64,000 nt of DNA from Roseinatronobacter alkalisoli (GCF_028745735.1 NZ_JAQZSM010000009.1:62001-126000), one strand, 5' to 3'. Counted from the first letter of the stretch, positions 17,335 to 27,832 are shown. The notes: generated from the letters alone by a model not told the origin. Translations and numbers: made by a program.

Positions 17335-18990
17335 TCAGTCTTGCGGGATCACGAAAACCGGCAGGGCCACGTCCGTGGCGGTGGCGTCGGGTTGTTGCGG
17401 CACCTGGCCGAATACAGCATCGCGCAGCAGGCTGTCGCGTTCAGGCTGCGTGGGCGCAAAGACCGCGCGTTTTGCAGGGTCAAACCCCAGCTCATACCAT
17501 GCCAGCGCCAGATCCTCGCGCTTGGTGGCGCCAAAGCCCTGCACCAGATGGTGGCCCATTAACTCGCCATAGGCACGTTCGCCCAATGTGGCCAGCAACA
17601 GTGCCGCGCCAAGGGCAACATCCAGTTTGTCCTGACGATACCCCACCGCCAGACAAATGCGCGCCGTATCCGTCAATTGCTGCGGGCTCATCCCGGTTTG
17701 CAGCACGAATGCGCTGACCGACGCCATAACGTCCGCCTGCGGCTGAACCGACAGGGCAGACACAAACGGCTGCAGCGACGGGGCAAAGGCCAGACACTGT
17801 TCTGTGATCTGCGCCGCACTCACGCCTTGCACCTGCGCAATCAGGTCTTCGCCATCTGCCATGGCATAGGTGCGCGCAAGACAGAATTGTTCGTTCAGAA
17901 CCATCGCAGGATCGGTCATGGTATCGCGCGTGGTAAAGCCGCCATTGGCATTTGTCAGCAGGTTCACACGGTCACAATGCGACACCAGCGAACGCTCTGC
18001 CTGCGCGGTCCCGAAGAAATTCGGGATTGCGGGCGCAGCTGCGGCGGCAGCCTCTGAATCCGGATTGCGTGCCGCGGGCTGCGCCGATGGCACCGACAGC
18101 GCAACTTCGGTGCTGGGGGATGGCGCTGCGGGAACCGCTGGTTGGGGGGCGGCCACAGTCACCGGTTGTTGTTGCGCACCCAGTTCACATGCGCCGCGCG
18201 TACAGGTGAACATCGCGGGCGTCACATTGAAGGCCTGAAAATCATTGCGGACATAGCCTTCGGGGGTGGATACGAACACCTGCACCGTGCAGGCCTGCGC
18301 ACTGCACCAGAAGGCACTGCCCGTCACCGATGTATCCAGAATATAATCCGTGCGCCCGTCCCCGTTCAGATCCGCAAGCTGAATGAACCCGGCGCGCTGG
18401 ACCAGTTGCATCGCACTTGGGTCAGACGAGGCCGCGATTTCATCAACCGCAGTGGCAACGGCGGCGGGCAGGCCGTAATTGCCCGCGCTTTGCGTTGGGC
18501 TGCGGCCCGACATTTCATCGCGCACCACCATGACCAGCCCGCGCAACCCGTTGGGATGGCTGGACACGGTCTGCGCCACCTGCGGCCCGCCGGAAATGGC
18601 ACGCTGATGCGCGGTCAGCAGGATGTTGCGTTCAAACTCCGACAACTGGCCAGTGCCCGCAAAACCCAGAAATACCTGATATTCGGAAATACCTGCGCGG
18701 GAGCGTGGCCCGATCGCGCCATCCGGTGTGCCCACATTCCAGCCGAAATGGTTCAGCGCGGTCTGCACCGACCGGTTCTGTTCGCGCTGCGCGGTGTTGA
18801 CGGCGGCGCGCGGCGCGGTTCGTTGTACCTGCACGCGCTGTTGGCGGTTGCGTTGGTCATTGACGATGGCACCGCCAATAATCCCGCCGATAATGCCGCC
18901 CACGATCCCTTCCTGCGCTTGCGCTTGCTGGACCGGGAACGCGGCGACACTGATAGACAGCGCAGCTAATAAACTGTATCTGGCAACCAT
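17335..18990 (-). CDS. Periplasmic protein with peptidoglycan-binding-like domain
   Basis: Exported 551-residue protein. Residues 1-25 are a signal peptide (YSLLAALSISVAAFPVQQAQA). A glycine zipper follows (GIVGGIIGGIIGGAIV), then a basic Gln/Arg linker. A PG_binding_1-like domain, VQTALNHFGWNVGTPDGAIG to EYQVFLGF, spans about 75-110. A low-complexity Pro/Ala/Gln linker near 265-310 leads to a Cys-containing C-terminal domain without a family I recognise. The ATG at 18990 follows AGGAG. It probably binds cell wall or is anchored in the envelope. No catalytic motif is visible. Confidence 0.72.
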   Translation of the reverse strand: MVARYSLLAALSISVAAFPVQQAQAQEGIVGGIIGGIIGGAIVNDQRNRQQRVQVQRTAPRAAVNTAQREQNRSVQTALNHFGWNVGTPDGAIGPRSRAGISEYQVFLGFAGTGQLSEFERNILLTAHQRAISGGPQVAQTVSSHPNGLRGLVMVVRDEMSGRSPTQSAGNYGLPAAVATAVDEIAASSDPSAMQLVQRAGFIQLADLNGDGRTDYILDTSVTGSAFWCSAQACTVQVFVSTPEGYVRNDFQAFNVTPAMFTCTRGACELGAQQQPVTVAAPQPAVPAAPSPSTEVALSVPSAQPAARNPDSEAAAAAAPAIPNFFGTAQAERSLVSHCDRVNLLTNANGGFTTRDTMTDPAMVLNEQFCLARTYAMADGEDLIAQVQGVSAAQITEQCLAFAPSLQPFVSALSVQPQADVMASVSAFVLQTGMSPQQLTDTARICLAVGYRQDKLDVALGAALLLATLGERAYGELMGHHLVQGFGATKREDLALAWYELGFDPAKRAVFAPTQPERDSLLRDAVFGQVPQQPDATATDVALPVFVIPQD

Positions 18991-19082
18991 TGGAATGCTC
19001 CTGCTGAAAATGACATTCGTTCACTTTAGCGCGAGTTTCCATGCAGGCCCATCTTTTTTTGCCGCCACAGCAAGAGGACCGC

Positions 19083-19763
19083 ATGACCACCACCCCCGTC
19101 GAATGGCGCAACCTGCCCGGGCTTTCGGATTACACCGCGACCCTGCGCGCCATGGAGGACCGCGTTGCGCAAATTGCCGCAGGCGACGCCGCTGAGGCGG
19201 TCTGGCTGCTGGAACACCCGCCCCTTTATACCGCAGGCACCAGCGCCCGCCCCGAAGACCTGACCGCACCCGACAGGTTTCCGGTATTTCAGGCAGGGCG
19301 CGGCGGGCAGTATACCTATCACGGCCCCGGCCAGCGGGTCGCCTATGCCATGCTGGACCTGAACCGGCGCGGGCGCGATGTGCGCTGCTTTGTCCACCAG
19401 ATGGAAGACTGGGTCATCGCCACGCTGGACCAGTTCGGCATTCGCGGCGAACGGCGTGCAGGGCGTGTGGGTGTGTGGGTTGTGCGCCCCGACAAGCCCC
19501 CTGCCCCTGACGGCACCCCGCGCGAGGACAAGATTGCAGCAATCGGCATCAAGCTACGCCGCTGGGTCAGCTTTCACGGGTTGTCCATCAATGTGGAACC
19601 TGATCTTGGCCATTTCGACGGAATCATCCCCTGCGGAATACGCGATCATGGCGTCACGTCACTGGTGGATCTGGGTCTGCCGGTGACACTGGAAGACGTG
19701 GATCTGGCGCTGCAACAGGCTTTCGCGCAGGTCTTTGGCGACACACCGCAAAAGTGCGGTTGA
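19083..19763 (+). CDS. lipB: Octanoyl-ACP:protein N-octanoyltransferase
   Basis: Moves an octanoyl group from ACP to the lipoyl domains of 2-oxoacid dehydrogenases and GcvH, the first step of endogenous lipoate synthesis. Motifs are [30 protein letters not shown], the active-site Lys in [12 protein letters not shown] and the catalytic Cys in [14 protein letters not shown]. The 226 residues match LipB. The ATG at 19083 is favoured because AGAGGA sits before it; an earlier in-frame ATG at 19041 has none. A short CCGCA/TGCGG hairpin overlaps its stop. Confidence 0.95.
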   Translation: MTTTPVEWRNLPGLSDYTATLRAMEDRVAQIAAGDAAEAVWLLEHPPLYTAGTSARPEDLTAPDRFPVFQAGRGGQYTYHGPGQRVAYAMLDLNRRGRDVRCFVHQMEDWVIATLDQFGIRGERRAGRVGVWVVRPDKPPAPDGTPREDKIAAIGIKLRRWVSFHGLSINVEPDLGHFDGIIPCGIRDHGVTSLVDLGLPVTLEDVDLALQQAFAQVFGDTPQKCG

Positions 19764-19790
19764 GTCGCGCGTCATCATGTCGCAGGCGCC

Positions 19791-19804
19791 TTGATCCAGA
19801 TCAA
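19791..19804. promoter_or_regulatory. FNR/FnrL-type box upstream of ctaD
   Basis: TTGATCCAGATCAA is a perfect TTGAT-N4-ATCAA palindrome, the consensus of the oxygen-sensing Fe-S regulators FNR, Anr and FnrL. It lies 193 bases before the ctaD start and 27 bases after lipB. It implies oxygen-dependent control of cytochrome oxidase. Whether the effect is activation or repression depends on the unmapped start site. Confidence 0.75.
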
Positions 19805-19997
19805 AAAAACCCGCCATTGCGACATATTGACGTTGCCCAAACGCATGTCACATTCTAGAACCACCATATGCCGTATCTGGCGTGGTCGGCCCTGTCTGAC
19901 CATTCAGCACGGATTACGCGCGGGCGGGGACAGCCCCCCGCTTACGAGGGAAAGCAGTCGCGGACAACGCGGCAGGAACCGGGAACTGGAGTAGCCA

Positions 19998-21665
19998 ATG
20001 GCCGACGCAGCCACCCATGATCACGGGCACGAAGACACCCGCGGGTTCTTCACCCGCTGGTTCATGTCCACGAATCATAAAGATATCGGGATATTATATC
20101 TCTTTACCGCCGGCATCGTCGGCTTTATCGCAGTGGCCTTTTCGGTTTACATGCGCATGGAACTGATGGAACCGGGTGTTCAGTACATGTGTATGGAAGG
20201 CGCCAGCCTGACCGCGCAAAGTGACTGTACGCCCAACGGCCATATCTGGAACGTGCTGGTCACGGCGCATGGCATCCTGATGATGTTCTTTGTGCTGATC
20301 CCGGCGCTGTTCGGTGGTTTCGGTAACTATTTCATGCCGCTGCATATCGGTGCCCCGGACATGGCCTTCCCGCGCCTGAACAACCTCAGCTACTGGCTGT
20401 TTGTCGCAGGTTCGGCGCTGGCAGTCGCATCGGTTCTGTCGCCGGGCGGCAATGGCCAGCTTGGGTCCGGTGTGGGCTGGGTTCTGTATCCGCCACTCTC
20501 GACAAATGAAGCCGGCTATTCCATGGATCTTGCGATTTTCGCGGTCCATGTGTCGGGCGCGTCGTCCATTCTGGGCGCAATCAACATCATCACCACGTTC
20601 CTGAACATGCGCGCACCGGGCATGACCCTGTTCAAGGTGCCGCTGTTTGCATGGTCAATCTTCATCACCGCATGGATGATCCTGCTGGCGCTGCCGGTTC
20701 TGGCCGGGGCCATCACCATGCTGCTGACCGACCGGAATTTCGGCACCACCTTCTTTGATCCGTCAGGTGGCGGTGATCCGATCCTGTATCAGCACATCCT
20801 GTGGTTCTTTGGCCACCCGGAAGTGTATATCATCATCATTCCCGGTTTCGGCATCATCAGCCATGTTATCGCGACCTTCTCGCGCAAGCCCATCTTCGGC
20901 TATATGCCAATGGTCTGGGCAATGATCGCGATTGCGGTTCTGGGCTTCATCGTCTGGGCGCACCACATGTACACTGTGGGCATGTCGCTGTCGCAGCAGA
21001 CCTATTTCATGATGGCAACCATGGTGATTGCGGTGCCCACAGGCATCAAGATCTTCAGCTGGATTGCAACCATGTGGCGTGGGTCGGTGTCGTTTGAAAC
21101 GCCGATGCTATGGGCCTTCGGGTTCCTGTTCCTGTTCACCGTGGGTGGTGTGACCGGTCTGGTCCTGTCGCAGGCACCGATCGACCGCGTCTATCATGAC
21201 ACCTATTATGTGGTCGCGCATTTCCACTATGTGATGTCGCTTGGCGCTGTATTCGCGCTGTTTGCGGGTATCTATTTCTGGATGGGCAAGATGTCGGGGC
21301 GGCAATACCCCGAATGGGCTGGCAAGCTGCATTTCTGGGCAATGTTCATCGGCGCCAACATCACCTTCTTCCCGCAACATTTCCTTGGCCGTCAGGGCAT
21401 GCCGCGTCGCTATATTGACTATCCCGAAGCCTATGCGCTGTGGAACTACATCAGTTCCATCGGGGCGTTCATCAGCTTCGCATCCTTCCTGTTCTTCATC
21501 GGTATCGTCTTCTACACGCTGCGCTACGGTCAGCGCATCACCGAGAAGAACTACTGGAACGAACATGCGGATACGCTGGAATGGACCTTGCCCACGCCCC
21601 CGCCCGAACACACGTTCGAGCAGCTTCCCAAGCGCGCGGACTGGGACAGGGCACCCGCGCATTAA
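19998..21665 (+). CDS. ctaD: Cytochrome c oxidase subunit I (aa3 type)
   Basis: Catalytic subunit of the terminal oxidase: reduces O2 at the heme a3-CuB centre and pumps protons, in the inner membrane. The 555 residues have 12 membrane helices. Visible are a heme a His region ([19 protein letters not shown]), the CuB/Tyr segment [17 protein letters not shown], two CuB His in WAHHMYTVG, and the heme-ligand pair in [14 protein letters not shown]. It is a lone ctaD with no subunits II or III beside it, as is common in Rhodobacter and Paracoccus. The ctaD message may end at a hairpin inside the next gene. Confidence 0.98.
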   Translation: MADAATHDHGHEDTRGFFTRWFMSTNHKDIGILYLFTAGIVGFIAVAFSVYMRMELMEPGVQYMCMEGASLTAQSDCTPNGHIWNVLVTAHGILMMFFVLIPALFGGFGNYFMPLHIGAPDMAFPRLNNLSYWLFVAGSALAVASVLSPGGNGQLGSGVGWVLYPPLSTNEAGYSMDLAIFAVHVSGASSILGAINIITTFLNMRAPGMTLFKVPLFAWSIFITAWMILLALPVLAGAITMLLTDRNFGTTFFDPSGGGDPILYQHILWFFGHPEVYIIIIPGFGIISHVIATFSRKPIFGYMPMVWAMIAIAVLGFIVWAHHMYTVGMSLSQQTYFMMATMVIAVPTGIKIFSWIATMWRGSVSFETPMLWAFGFLFLFTVGGVTGLVLSQAPIDRVYHDTYYVVAHFHYVMSLGAVFALFAGIYFWMGKMSGRQYPEWAGKLHFWAMFIGANITFFPQHFLGRQGMPRRYIDYPEAYALWNYISSIGAFISFASFLFFIGIVFYTLRYGQRITEKNYWNEHADTLEWTLPTPPPEHTFEQLPKRADWDRAPAH

Positions 21666-21688
21666 CACCCGGAGGCATGGCATAAATC

Positions 21689-22243
21689 ATGCCCGCATAC
21701 TGGACGATAACACCAAAGGCCCCGGGCACTGCGCCCGGGGCCTTTGCGTTGACCAGCGCGGCCGGGGCCGAATACCGGCTGGACCTGCGGCCGAATATTT
21801 CCATGGGAAACCGTGGCTTTGTCCGCGTTATCAGCATCAGCGCGTTGTTCCTTGCGCTGCCCCTGATCGCTGTTCTGGGAACGCCGGTGCTATGGGGGCT
21901 TTTGCCGTTTATGGGGCTGGTGCTCTGGGCGCTGTGGTATGCGCTGATGCGCAACCGCAGCGAACGCGAAACCCTGTATGAAACCCTGCGCCTGACCCGC
22001 GATGCGTTTGAACTGACCCATGTAACGCCCCACCGCCCCGCGCAGCACTGGCAGGCCAACCCGTTCTGGGTACGGATTTCGTTGCAGGAAAAGGGCGGGC
22101 CGGTGGAAAACTATCTGACTCTGCGCGAGGGCGGCGGCGGCGGCGGTGGCGGGCGCGAGGTCGAACTCGGCCGGTTCCTCAGCCCCGACGAACGCGCAAC
22201 GCTGCATGACGATCTGTCGCGCGCGCTACGCCATCTGCGTTGA
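21689..22243 (+). CDS. DUF2244 membrane protein
   Basis: A 184-residue protein with two adjacent membrane helices near residues 50-90 (ISISALFLALPLIAVLGTPVLWGLLPFMGLVLWALW), a soluble domain with HWQANPFWVRISLQEKGGPVENYLTL, and REVELGRFLSPDERATL. These are the hallmarks of DUF2244, often found near respiratory oxidase genes; its role is unknown. A run of eight glycines near residue 152 comes from a GGC microsatellite. Codons 9-19 form a terminator-grade hairpin. The ATG at 21689 gives the N-terminal MPAYWTITP expected from the family. GGAG is 14 bases upstream, rather far. Confidence 0.85.
   Translation: MPAYWTITPKAPGTAPGAFALTSAAGAEYRLDLRPNISMGNRGFVRVISISALFLALPLIAVLGTPVLWGLLPFMGLVLWALWYALMRNRSERETLYETLRLTRDAFELTHVTPHRPAQHWQANPFWVRISLQEKGGPVENYLTLREGGGGGGGGREVELGRFLSPDERATLHDDLSRALRHLR
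21715..21745 (+). terminator. Terminator-grade hairpin inside the start of the DUF2244 gene
   Basis: Perfect 13-bp arms AAAGGCCCCGGGC / GCCCGGGGCCTTT with a 5-base loop, ending in TTTGCGTT. It starts 50 bases after the ctaD stop, where a ctaD terminator is expected, but 26 bases inside the next coding frame. It may attenuate the distal gene or act as a translation-coupled switch. Confidence 0.65.
22130..22153 (+). repeat. GGC microsatellite in the DUF2244 gene
   Basis: Five to six GGC units, with one GGT interruption, encode a polyglycine run. Slippage of whole units would vary Gly number without shifting the frame. Confidence 0.8.
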
Positions 22244-22321
22244 AGGCACTGTACTGATAAGGGGGAATGGGGCTGTCTTGGGGTGGTTCTTTCAGCATGA
22301 AATGGCCGATGTCGCGCACGA

Positions 22322-22498
22322 AGCCCGCGCTATCGGTGGGCCGGGGTCTGCCGGTCCCACGTGGAAGGGGTTCACTTTATGCAGGCGTCATAATCCTAAG
22401 CTCCAAGGCTTGAATCAGCACCAACGGAACCGGCAGGCCGCGGGACGGCCCACCGGTGGCGCGGGCCAGGCTTCGCCCTTGGCTCCGCGCCTTTGGGA
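22322..22498 (+). repeat. Dispersed 176-bp inverted-arm repeat, copy 2
   Basis: Full-length copy of about 177 bases in the convergent gap between DUF2244 and the amidase gene. The left arm is GCCCGCGC, CGGTGGGCCG and CTGCCGGTCC. The right arm, its imperfect complement, is GGAACCGGCAGGCC, GGCCCACCGG and GGCGCGGGCC. The core holds TTCACTTTATGCAGGCG. The tail is CTTGGCTCCGCGCCTTTGGG. Confidence 0.88.
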
Positions 22499-22529
22499 CA
22501 TACCATTCTCTGATATGCAAAAGCAGCCC

Positions 22530-23192
22530 CTACCGCCGCGCGGCACTGAACCCGTCTGCCACGGCTGACGCGCGCATCCGGTCCTGCGCGCATTCCGGTC
22601 CCTGCCCCCAAGGCCGGAAGCGCAGACGAAATGCCTGCAGGCGCTTGTCCGATGCCGCATCAGGGTAGCCGATCGCATCAAGACTGGGGCCAAGCGGGCG
22701 GTCCGTCCCCTGCCCTTCGGGCCACAATGCCAACCCCTGAAGCGCCAGACGCCGCCAGTCGAAACGCGCGCCGGGGTCTTCCTTGCGGTCGGGGGCCATG
22801 TCGGAATGGGCAATCACATCGACAGCGGCGATTTGCCAGCGCGCCATTATCTGACCCAGCAAGCTTTCCAGCGCAGTCATTTGCGGGTTCGGGAACGGCA
22901 TATCCCCGCGATTGGCCAGTTCAATCCCGATGGAGCGCGAATTGACATCGCCCTTGCCGCACCATAGTCCCGCCCCAGCATGCCAGGCACGCTGATCCTC
23001 TGCCACCATCTGCACGACATCGCCCTGCGGCGATATCAGGTAATGGGCCGAAACCTGAAATTCCGGGTCGCACAGGCGCTGAAGGGCGGCCGCAGTGCTG
23101 TGCATGCCGGTATAATGCAGGACAATCAGTTCAGGCCGCGCGCCATTGCGCCGCGGCCCGTAATTCGACGATGGGTGCCAGATTGCCCCCAT
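22530..23192 (-). CDS. amiD: N-acetylmuramoyl-L-alanine amidase, AmiD/Amidase_2 type
   Basis: Zinc amidase cutting the lactyl-amide bond between MurNAc and the stem peptide, used in peptidoglycan recycling. Zinc ligands are visible in IVLHYTGMHS (His) and IAHSDMAPDRKEDPGARFDW (His and Asp-Pro segment), with VSAHYLISPQGDVVQMVAEDQRAWHAG between. The 220 residues show no clear signal peptide, so location is uncertain: homologues may be cytoplasmic or lipid-anchored. It starts 6 bases after the lipoprotein gene, so the two are probably one operon. Confidence 0.88.
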   Translation of the reverse strand: MGAIWHPSSNYGPRRNGARPELIVLHYTGMHSTAAALQRLCDPEFQVSAHYLISPQGDVVQMVAEDQRAWHAGAGLWCGKGDVNSRSIGIELANRGDMPFPNPQMTALESLLGQIMARWQIAAVDVIAHSDMAPDRKEDPGARFDWRRLALQGLALWPEGQGTDRPLGPSLDAIGYPDAASDKRLQAFRLRFRPWGQGPECAQDRMRASAVADGFSAARR

Positions 23193-23198
23193 GGCGCG

Positions 23199-23984
23199 CT
23201 ACTGGCGCGCGCGCACAGTCGTTGCGGCCTGCCGGAACGGGGTCGGGTCCCACCAGCAGGCAAATCCGTCGCCATCAGGGTCCAGATGGTTGGGGTCACG
23301 TTCCGGTCCGCCCGCCATCAGGAACGCATCCTGCGCCAGATCCTGCGTTGCGAATTGCGAACAGGCCGCTTCCCAGCGCTGCCAGCGCAGCGGGTGGCGG
23401 CGGGTATAGCGCTGCTCGCCCACATTGTGGCGCGTGGACAGCGCATAGACAAACAGGTTCGGCCCGTCACCTGTGCCGATCTCATCCTGTGACACGCGCA
23501 CCTGCGGAACATGGTCGCGCGTCACAACGCGGTTTTGCTGGGGCGTGCCAAAGGGTTGCGGGGTGAATTGCTGATCACTGACGCCTGCACTGCTGCTGGC
23601 CGGTGCCTGCTGTTGCGGCGCCGCGTCGGCGGTCTGGAACTGACCGGACGGTTGTTGCTGCACCGGTGTTGGCTGTACGGGCTGCCCGCGCACGGCCGCG
23701 ACCGCTTCGGCACCGATAGCGCCGCCTGCCGCCGCCTGCTGGGTGCTTTGCTGCTGGGGCGCGAATTGCGGCCCTGCGCGCCCGGCAACCTGCCCCTGCG
23801 CGGCCTGTTGCCGCCGGATGCGCGACAATTCTTCCTGCGCGCGCATATACTGGGCATAATCGCTGAAACCGACACCCCGGCCAGTGGTGTCAACCACGTT
23901 GGAATAAGGTGGCGCCGTGTCACACGCTGCAAGCGTGATCAACGCGGCCAGGGCCACAGCGGGAACAAGTACATAGCGTGTCAC
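23199..23984 (-). CDS. Lipoprotein with a C-terminal Excalibur-like motif
   Basis: A 261-residue secreted lipoprotein. The signal YVLVPAVALAALITLAAC ends in a lipobox (LAAC), with the acylated Cys near residue 21. The middle (about 55-155) is a low-complexity Gln/Ala/Pro linker. The C-terminus, DPNHLDPDGDGFACWWDP, resembles the Asp-rich calcium-binding loop of the Excalibur domain. Its role is unknown; it probably works in the envelope with the downstream amidase gene. Confidence 0.78.
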   Translation of the reverse strand: MTRYVLVPAVALAALITLAACDTAPPYSNVVDTTGRGVGFSDYAQYMRAQEELSRIRRQQAAQGQVAGRAGPQFAPQQQSTQQAAAGGAIGAEAVAAVRGQPVQPTPVQQQPSGQFQTADAAPQQQAPASSSAGVSDQQFTPQPFGTPQQNRVVTRDHVPQVRVSQDEIGTGDGPNLFVYALSTRHNVGEQRYTRRHPLRWQRWEAACSQFATQDLAQDAFLMAGGPERDPNHLDPDGDGFACWWDPTPFRQAATTVRARQ

Positions 23985-24017
23985 GTTATTTATGCCTTCG
24001 GATCATTTTGCCGGAAC

Positions 24018-25499
24018 TTACCACCATTTCGCGGGTTTGGAAACAAATCCGGCGGCCCCCTCAAGAACATGTGCAGTCTTCAGCAATTCGCCTTCTTCCC
24101 AGGGGCGGCCGATCAGTTGCAGACCCAGCGGCAGACCCTGAGCATCCAGTCCGGCAGGCAGGGCAATGCCCGGCAGACCGGCCAGATTAACCGTCACAGT
24201 GAACACGTCATTCAGATACATCTGCACCGGATCAGCATTGGCCATTTCCCCCAGACCGAATGCAGCAGACGGGGTTGCCGGGGTCAGGATCGCATCAATC
24301 CCATCCGCGAACACAGTGTCAAAATCGCGCTTGATCAGGCTGCGCACCTTGCGCGCACGGTTGTAATAAGCGTCATAAAACCCCGCCGACAGAACATAGG
24401 TGCCGATCATCACGCGGCGCTGCACTTCGGCCCCGAACCCTTCGGCGCGGGTTTTTTCGTACATCTGGGTAATGCCGTCGCCTGCGGCCAGTTTCGCGCG
24501 GTGGCCATAGCGCACCCCGTCATAGCGCGCCAGATTGCTGGACGCTTCGGCAGGGGCAATCACGTAATAGGCCGGCAGCGCGTATTTCGTGTGCGGCAGC
24601 GAAATATCCACAATCTCCGCGCCCGCATCACGCAGCATATCGGCCCCTTGTGCCCAAAGTGCCGCAATCTCTGTGGGCATGCCATCAATCTGATACTCAC
24701 GCGGAATGCCGATCTTCTTGCCGCGAATGTCGCCTGTCAGCATTGATTCGAAATCCGGCACCGGCAAATCGGCGCTGGTCGAATCCTTGGGGTCATGGCC
24801 GCACATCGCCTGCAGCATGATGGCCGCATCACGCACGGTTTTCGTCATCGGCCCCGCCTGATCAAGGCTGGACGCAAAGGCCACAATCCCCCAGCGCGAA
24901 CACCGGCCATAGGTGGGTTTGATCCCGACTGTACCGGTAAATGCCGCAGGCTGGCGGATGGACCCGCCCGTGTCGGTTCCCGTGGCGGCAAGGCACAGAT
25001 CCGCCGCGACCGCAGCCGCCGACCCGCCCGATGACCCGCCCGGTGTCAGGTCACGCCCGTCCACTTTCCACGGGTTGACCGCATTGCCATAGACCGAAGT
25101 TTCATTGCTGGACCCCATGGCGAATTCATCCATGTTCAGCTTGCCCAGCATCACTGCGCCCGCATCGCGCAACTGCCCGCTGACGGTCGATTCATATTCG
25201 GGGCGAAAGCCCTTCAGAATGCCGCTGGCGGCCTGCGACGCCACGCCTTCGGTGCAGAACAGATCCTTGATGCCCACAGGAATGCCGCACATTGCGGGCG
25301 CATCGCCTTCGCTGATGCGTGCATCCGCCGCTTTCGCGCGTTCCAGCGCCAGATCAGGTGTTTTATGCACAAAGGCGTTCAACTGGTCCGCGCCATCAAT
25401 CGCGCGCAGGCAGGCTTCGGTCAGCTCCACCGAGGTCACGTCACCCGCGCGCAGACGGTCGCGCGCATCGGCCAGTGTCAGTTTGTTCAGATCGCTCAT
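24018..25499 (-). CDS. gatA: Asp-tRNA(Asn)/Glu-tRNA(Gln) amidotransferase subunit A
   Basis: Amidase-signature subunit that releases ammonia from glutamine for transamidation of misacylated Glu-tRNA(Gln) and Asp-tRNA(Asn). The 493 residues are typical. The Ser-cisSer-Lys triad is visible as Lys in [11 protein letters not shown] and the Ser pair in [18 protein letters not shown], with the conserved [14 protein letters not shown] loop. The start overlaps gatC by 4 bases (ATGA), so the two are translationally coupled. gatB is not in the window. Confidence 0.97.
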   Translation of the reverse strand: MSDLNKLTLADARDRLRAGDVTSVELTEACLRAIDGADQLNAFVHKTPDLALERAKAADARISEGDAPAMCGIPVGIKDLFCTEGVASQAASGILKGFRPEYESTVSGQLRDAGAVMLGKLNMDEFAMGSSNETSVYGNAVNPWKVDGRDLTPGGSSGGSAAAVAADLCLAATGTDTGGSIRQPAAFTGTVGIKPTYGRCSRWGIVAFASSLDQAGPMTKTVRDAAIMLQAMCGHDPKDSTSADLPVPDFESMLTGDIRGKKIGIPREYQIDGMPTEIAALWAQGADMLRDAGAEIVDISLPHTKYALPAYYVIAPAEASSNLARYDGVRYGHRAKLAAGDGITQMYEKTRAEGFGAEVQRRVMIGTYVLSAGFYDAYYNRARKVRSLIKRDFDTVFADGIDAILTPATPSAAFGLGEMANADPVQMYLNDVFTVTVNLAGLPGIALPAGLDAQGLPLGLQLIGRPWEEGELLKTAHVLEGAAGFVSKPAKWW

Positions 25500-25786
25500 T
25501 CGACCACCTTCGGAACTGCAAAAAACCCTTCGCGTGCATCGGGGGCATTCGACAGGATACGCGCCTGAATACCGCCATCGGTCACCGCATCTGCACGACG
25601 TTTCAGCCGCATCGGCGTCACCGATGTCATCGGTTCCACCCCCTCGACATCCACTTCGTTCAGTTCTTCCATGAAGGTCAGAATGCGCGACAGGTCTTGC
25701 GCCAGCGCGGGCAGGTTTTCATCGGGCACGGCAATACGGGCCAGATGGGCGACCTTGCGCGCGGTTTCCAGATCGATTTCGGACAT
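25496..25786 (-). CDS. gatC: Asp-tRNA(Asn)/Glu-tRNA(Gln) amidotransferase subunit C
   Basis: Small belt-like subunit wrapping and stabilising GatA-GatB. The 96 residues contain [39 protein letters not shown] and the C-terminal [12 protein letters not shown], all standard for GatC. The ATG at 25786 (MSEIDLETA) follows GGAG. Six further in-frame upstream residues are unlikely to be translated. First gene of the gatCA pair. Confidence 0.96.
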   Translation of the reverse strand: MSEIDLETARKVAHLARIAVPDENLPALAQDLSRILTFMEELNEVDVEGVEPMTSVTPMRLKRRADAVTDGGIQARILSNAPDAREGFFAVPKVVE

Positions 25787-25920
25787 GATGGCTCCGGCTT
25801 GCACAGGGATACAACGGGGGGGCGTTCATGCGCGGTTTAGCGGGATGGGCCGGGGGGTGCAAGCGGCGCGACAGGGCAAGGCAGCATTCCCGCCCTGCCC
25901 TGTCGTTTATAATGCGCAGA

Positions 25921-27819
25921 TCACGGGATCAGCTTGGCAATGATCATATCTGCGGCCTCTTCCGGGGACATGCGCGTGGTATCGATGCGGATTTCAGGCG
26001 CATCGGGCGCTTCATAAGGGGAATCGATCCCTGTGAAGTTCTTCAACTCCCCGGCGCGCGCTTTCGCATAAAGGCCCTTCACATCGCGCTTTTCGGCCTC
26101 TTCCAGGGGAGTGTCCACAAACACCTCGACGAACTCGCCCGCAGGCAGCATGCCCCGCACCATGTCCCGTTCCGACCGGAACGGCGAAATAAAGGCCGTG
26201 ATCACGATAAGCCCGGCATCGGCCATCAGCCTGGCCACTTCGCCCACCCGGCGGATGTTTTCAACACGGTCCGCTTCGGTAAAGCCAAGATCCTTGTTCA
26301 GACCATGGCGCACGTTATCCCCATCCAGCAGGAATGTGTGCCGGTTCATGCGCGCAAGTTTCTTTTCCACCAGATTGGCGATGGTCGATTTCCCCGACCC
26401 CGACAAACCCGTCATCCACAAGACCAGCGGCTTCTGGTTCTTCATGGCGGCGTGATGCTCGCGCGAAATATCCGTTGCCTGCCAGTGGATATTCTGCGCG
26501 CGGCGCAGCGCAAAATTCAGCAGACCCGCGCCAACCGTGCGGTTGGTCATCTTGTCGATCAGGATGAAACCACCCAGATCACGGCTTTCGGTATACGGCT
26601 CAAACGGGATTTCGCGGTCTGTCGTCAGGGTCGCCACGCCAATACCGTTCAGATCCAGCGTTTTACAGGCCAGATGTTCCATCGTATTGACATTGATCTG
26701 GTATTTAGGCTGCGCAACAACCGCGCTGACGGTTTGCGGGCCGATTTTCAGCCAATAGGCGCGGCCGGGCACCATGTCGTCATCTTCCATCCAGATGACA
26801 GTCGCTTCGAACTGGTCGGCCACTTCGACAGGTTTTTTCGCAGCCGTGATCACCTGCCCGCGCGAACAGTCAATCTCATCCGCGAAGCATAGCGTCACCG
26901 CCTGCCCCGCCACGGCCATGTCCAGATCGCCATCCATGGTGACGATGCGCGAAATTTTCGTCGTCTTGCCGGATGGCAGCACGCGCACATCATCGCCCAC
27001 CTTCACCTGCCCGGTCGCAATGGTGCCCGCGAAACCGCGAAAATCCAGATTGGGGCGGTTCACCCACTGCACCGGCATGCGAAACGGCTTCAGCTGTTCG
27101 GCGGTCTGGTTCAGTTCCACCGCTTCCAGATGTTCCAGCAACACAGGGCCATCATACCAGGGGGTATTGTCGCTGCGGGTGGTGATATTATCCCCCGCCA
27201 GGCCCGAAATCGGGACCGGCGTGAAGTCTGCAATCCCGATGCTTTGGGCAAAATCGCGGTAATCAGCCACGATCCTGTCGAACACAGCAGGGTCATACCC
27301 CACAAGGTCCATCTTGTTGACGGCCAGCACAATATGGCGAATGCCGATCAGATGCGCCAGATAGCTGTGCCGCCGCGTCTGGGTCAGGATGCCCTTGCGC
27401 GCATCAACCAGAATCACAGCCAGATCCGCGGTTGACGCACCAGTCACCATATTGCGGGTGTATTGTTCATGCCCCGGCGTGTCGGCGACGATGAACTTGC
27501 GCTTTTCGGTCGCAAAAAACCGGTACGCCACATCGATTGTAATGCCCTGTTCGCGCTCGGCCGCCAGCCCGTCCACCAGCAGCGCGAAGTCAATCGCTTC
27601 GCCCTGGGTGCCGACACGTTTGCTGTCGGCCTCCAGCGTTGCAAGCTGGTCTTCGAAAATCATCTTGCTGTCATACAGCAACCGCCCGATCAGCGTTGAT
27701 TTCCCGTCATCCACCGACCCGCAGGTGATGAAGCGCAGCATGGTCTTGTGCTGGTGCGTTTCCAGATATTGGTCGATATCTTCGGCAATCAGCGCATCGG
27801 TCTTGTAAATCTCGTTCAT
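25921..27819 (-). CDS. cysNC: Bifunctional sulfate adenylyltransferase subunit 1 / APS kinase
   Basis: Fusion enzyme of assimilatory sulfate activation. The N-terminal CysN GTPase drives APS formation with CysD; the C-terminal CysC makes PAPS. In the 632 residues, G1 GSVDDGKST is at about 34-42, with [12 protein letters not shown] and [10 protein letters not shown] following. The APS kinase P loop [15 protein letters not shown] begins near residue 457, followed by [15 protein letters not shown] and [17 protein letters not shown]. The ATG at 27819 (MNEIYKTD) follows GAGGGG. It lies 13 bases after cysD. Confidence 0.96.
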   Translation of the reverse strand: MNEIYKTDALIAEDIDQYLETHQHKTMLRFITCGSVDDGKSTLIGRLLYDSKMIFEDQLATLEADSKRVGTQGEAIDFALLVDGLAAEREQGITIDVAYRFFATEKRKFIVADTPGHEQYTRNMVTGASTADLAVILVDARKGILTQTRRHSYLAHLIGIRHIVLAVNKMDLVGYDPAVFDRIVADYRDFAQSIGIADFTPVPISGLAGDNITTRSDNTPWYDGPVLLEHLEAVELNQTAEQLKPFRMPVQWVNRPNLDFRGFAGTIATGQVKVGDDVRVLPSGKTTKISRIVTMDGDLDMAVAGQAVTLCFADEIDCSRGQVITAAKKPVEVADQFEATVIWMEDDDMVPGRAYWLKIGPQTVSAVVAQPKYQINVNTMEHLACKTLDLNGIGVATLTTDREIPFEPYTESRDLGGFILIDKMTNRTVGAGLLNFALRRAQNIHWQATDISREHHAAMKNQKPLVLWMTGLSGSGKSTIANLVEKKLARMNRHTFLLDGDNVRHGLNKDLGFTEADRVENIRRVGEVARLMADAGLIVITAFISPFRSERDMVRGMLPAGEFVEVFVDTPLEEAEKRDVKGLYAKARAGELKNFTGIDSPYEAPDAPEIRIDTTRMSPEEAADMIIAKLIP

Positions 27820-27832
27820 TGCGTCATGCCCC

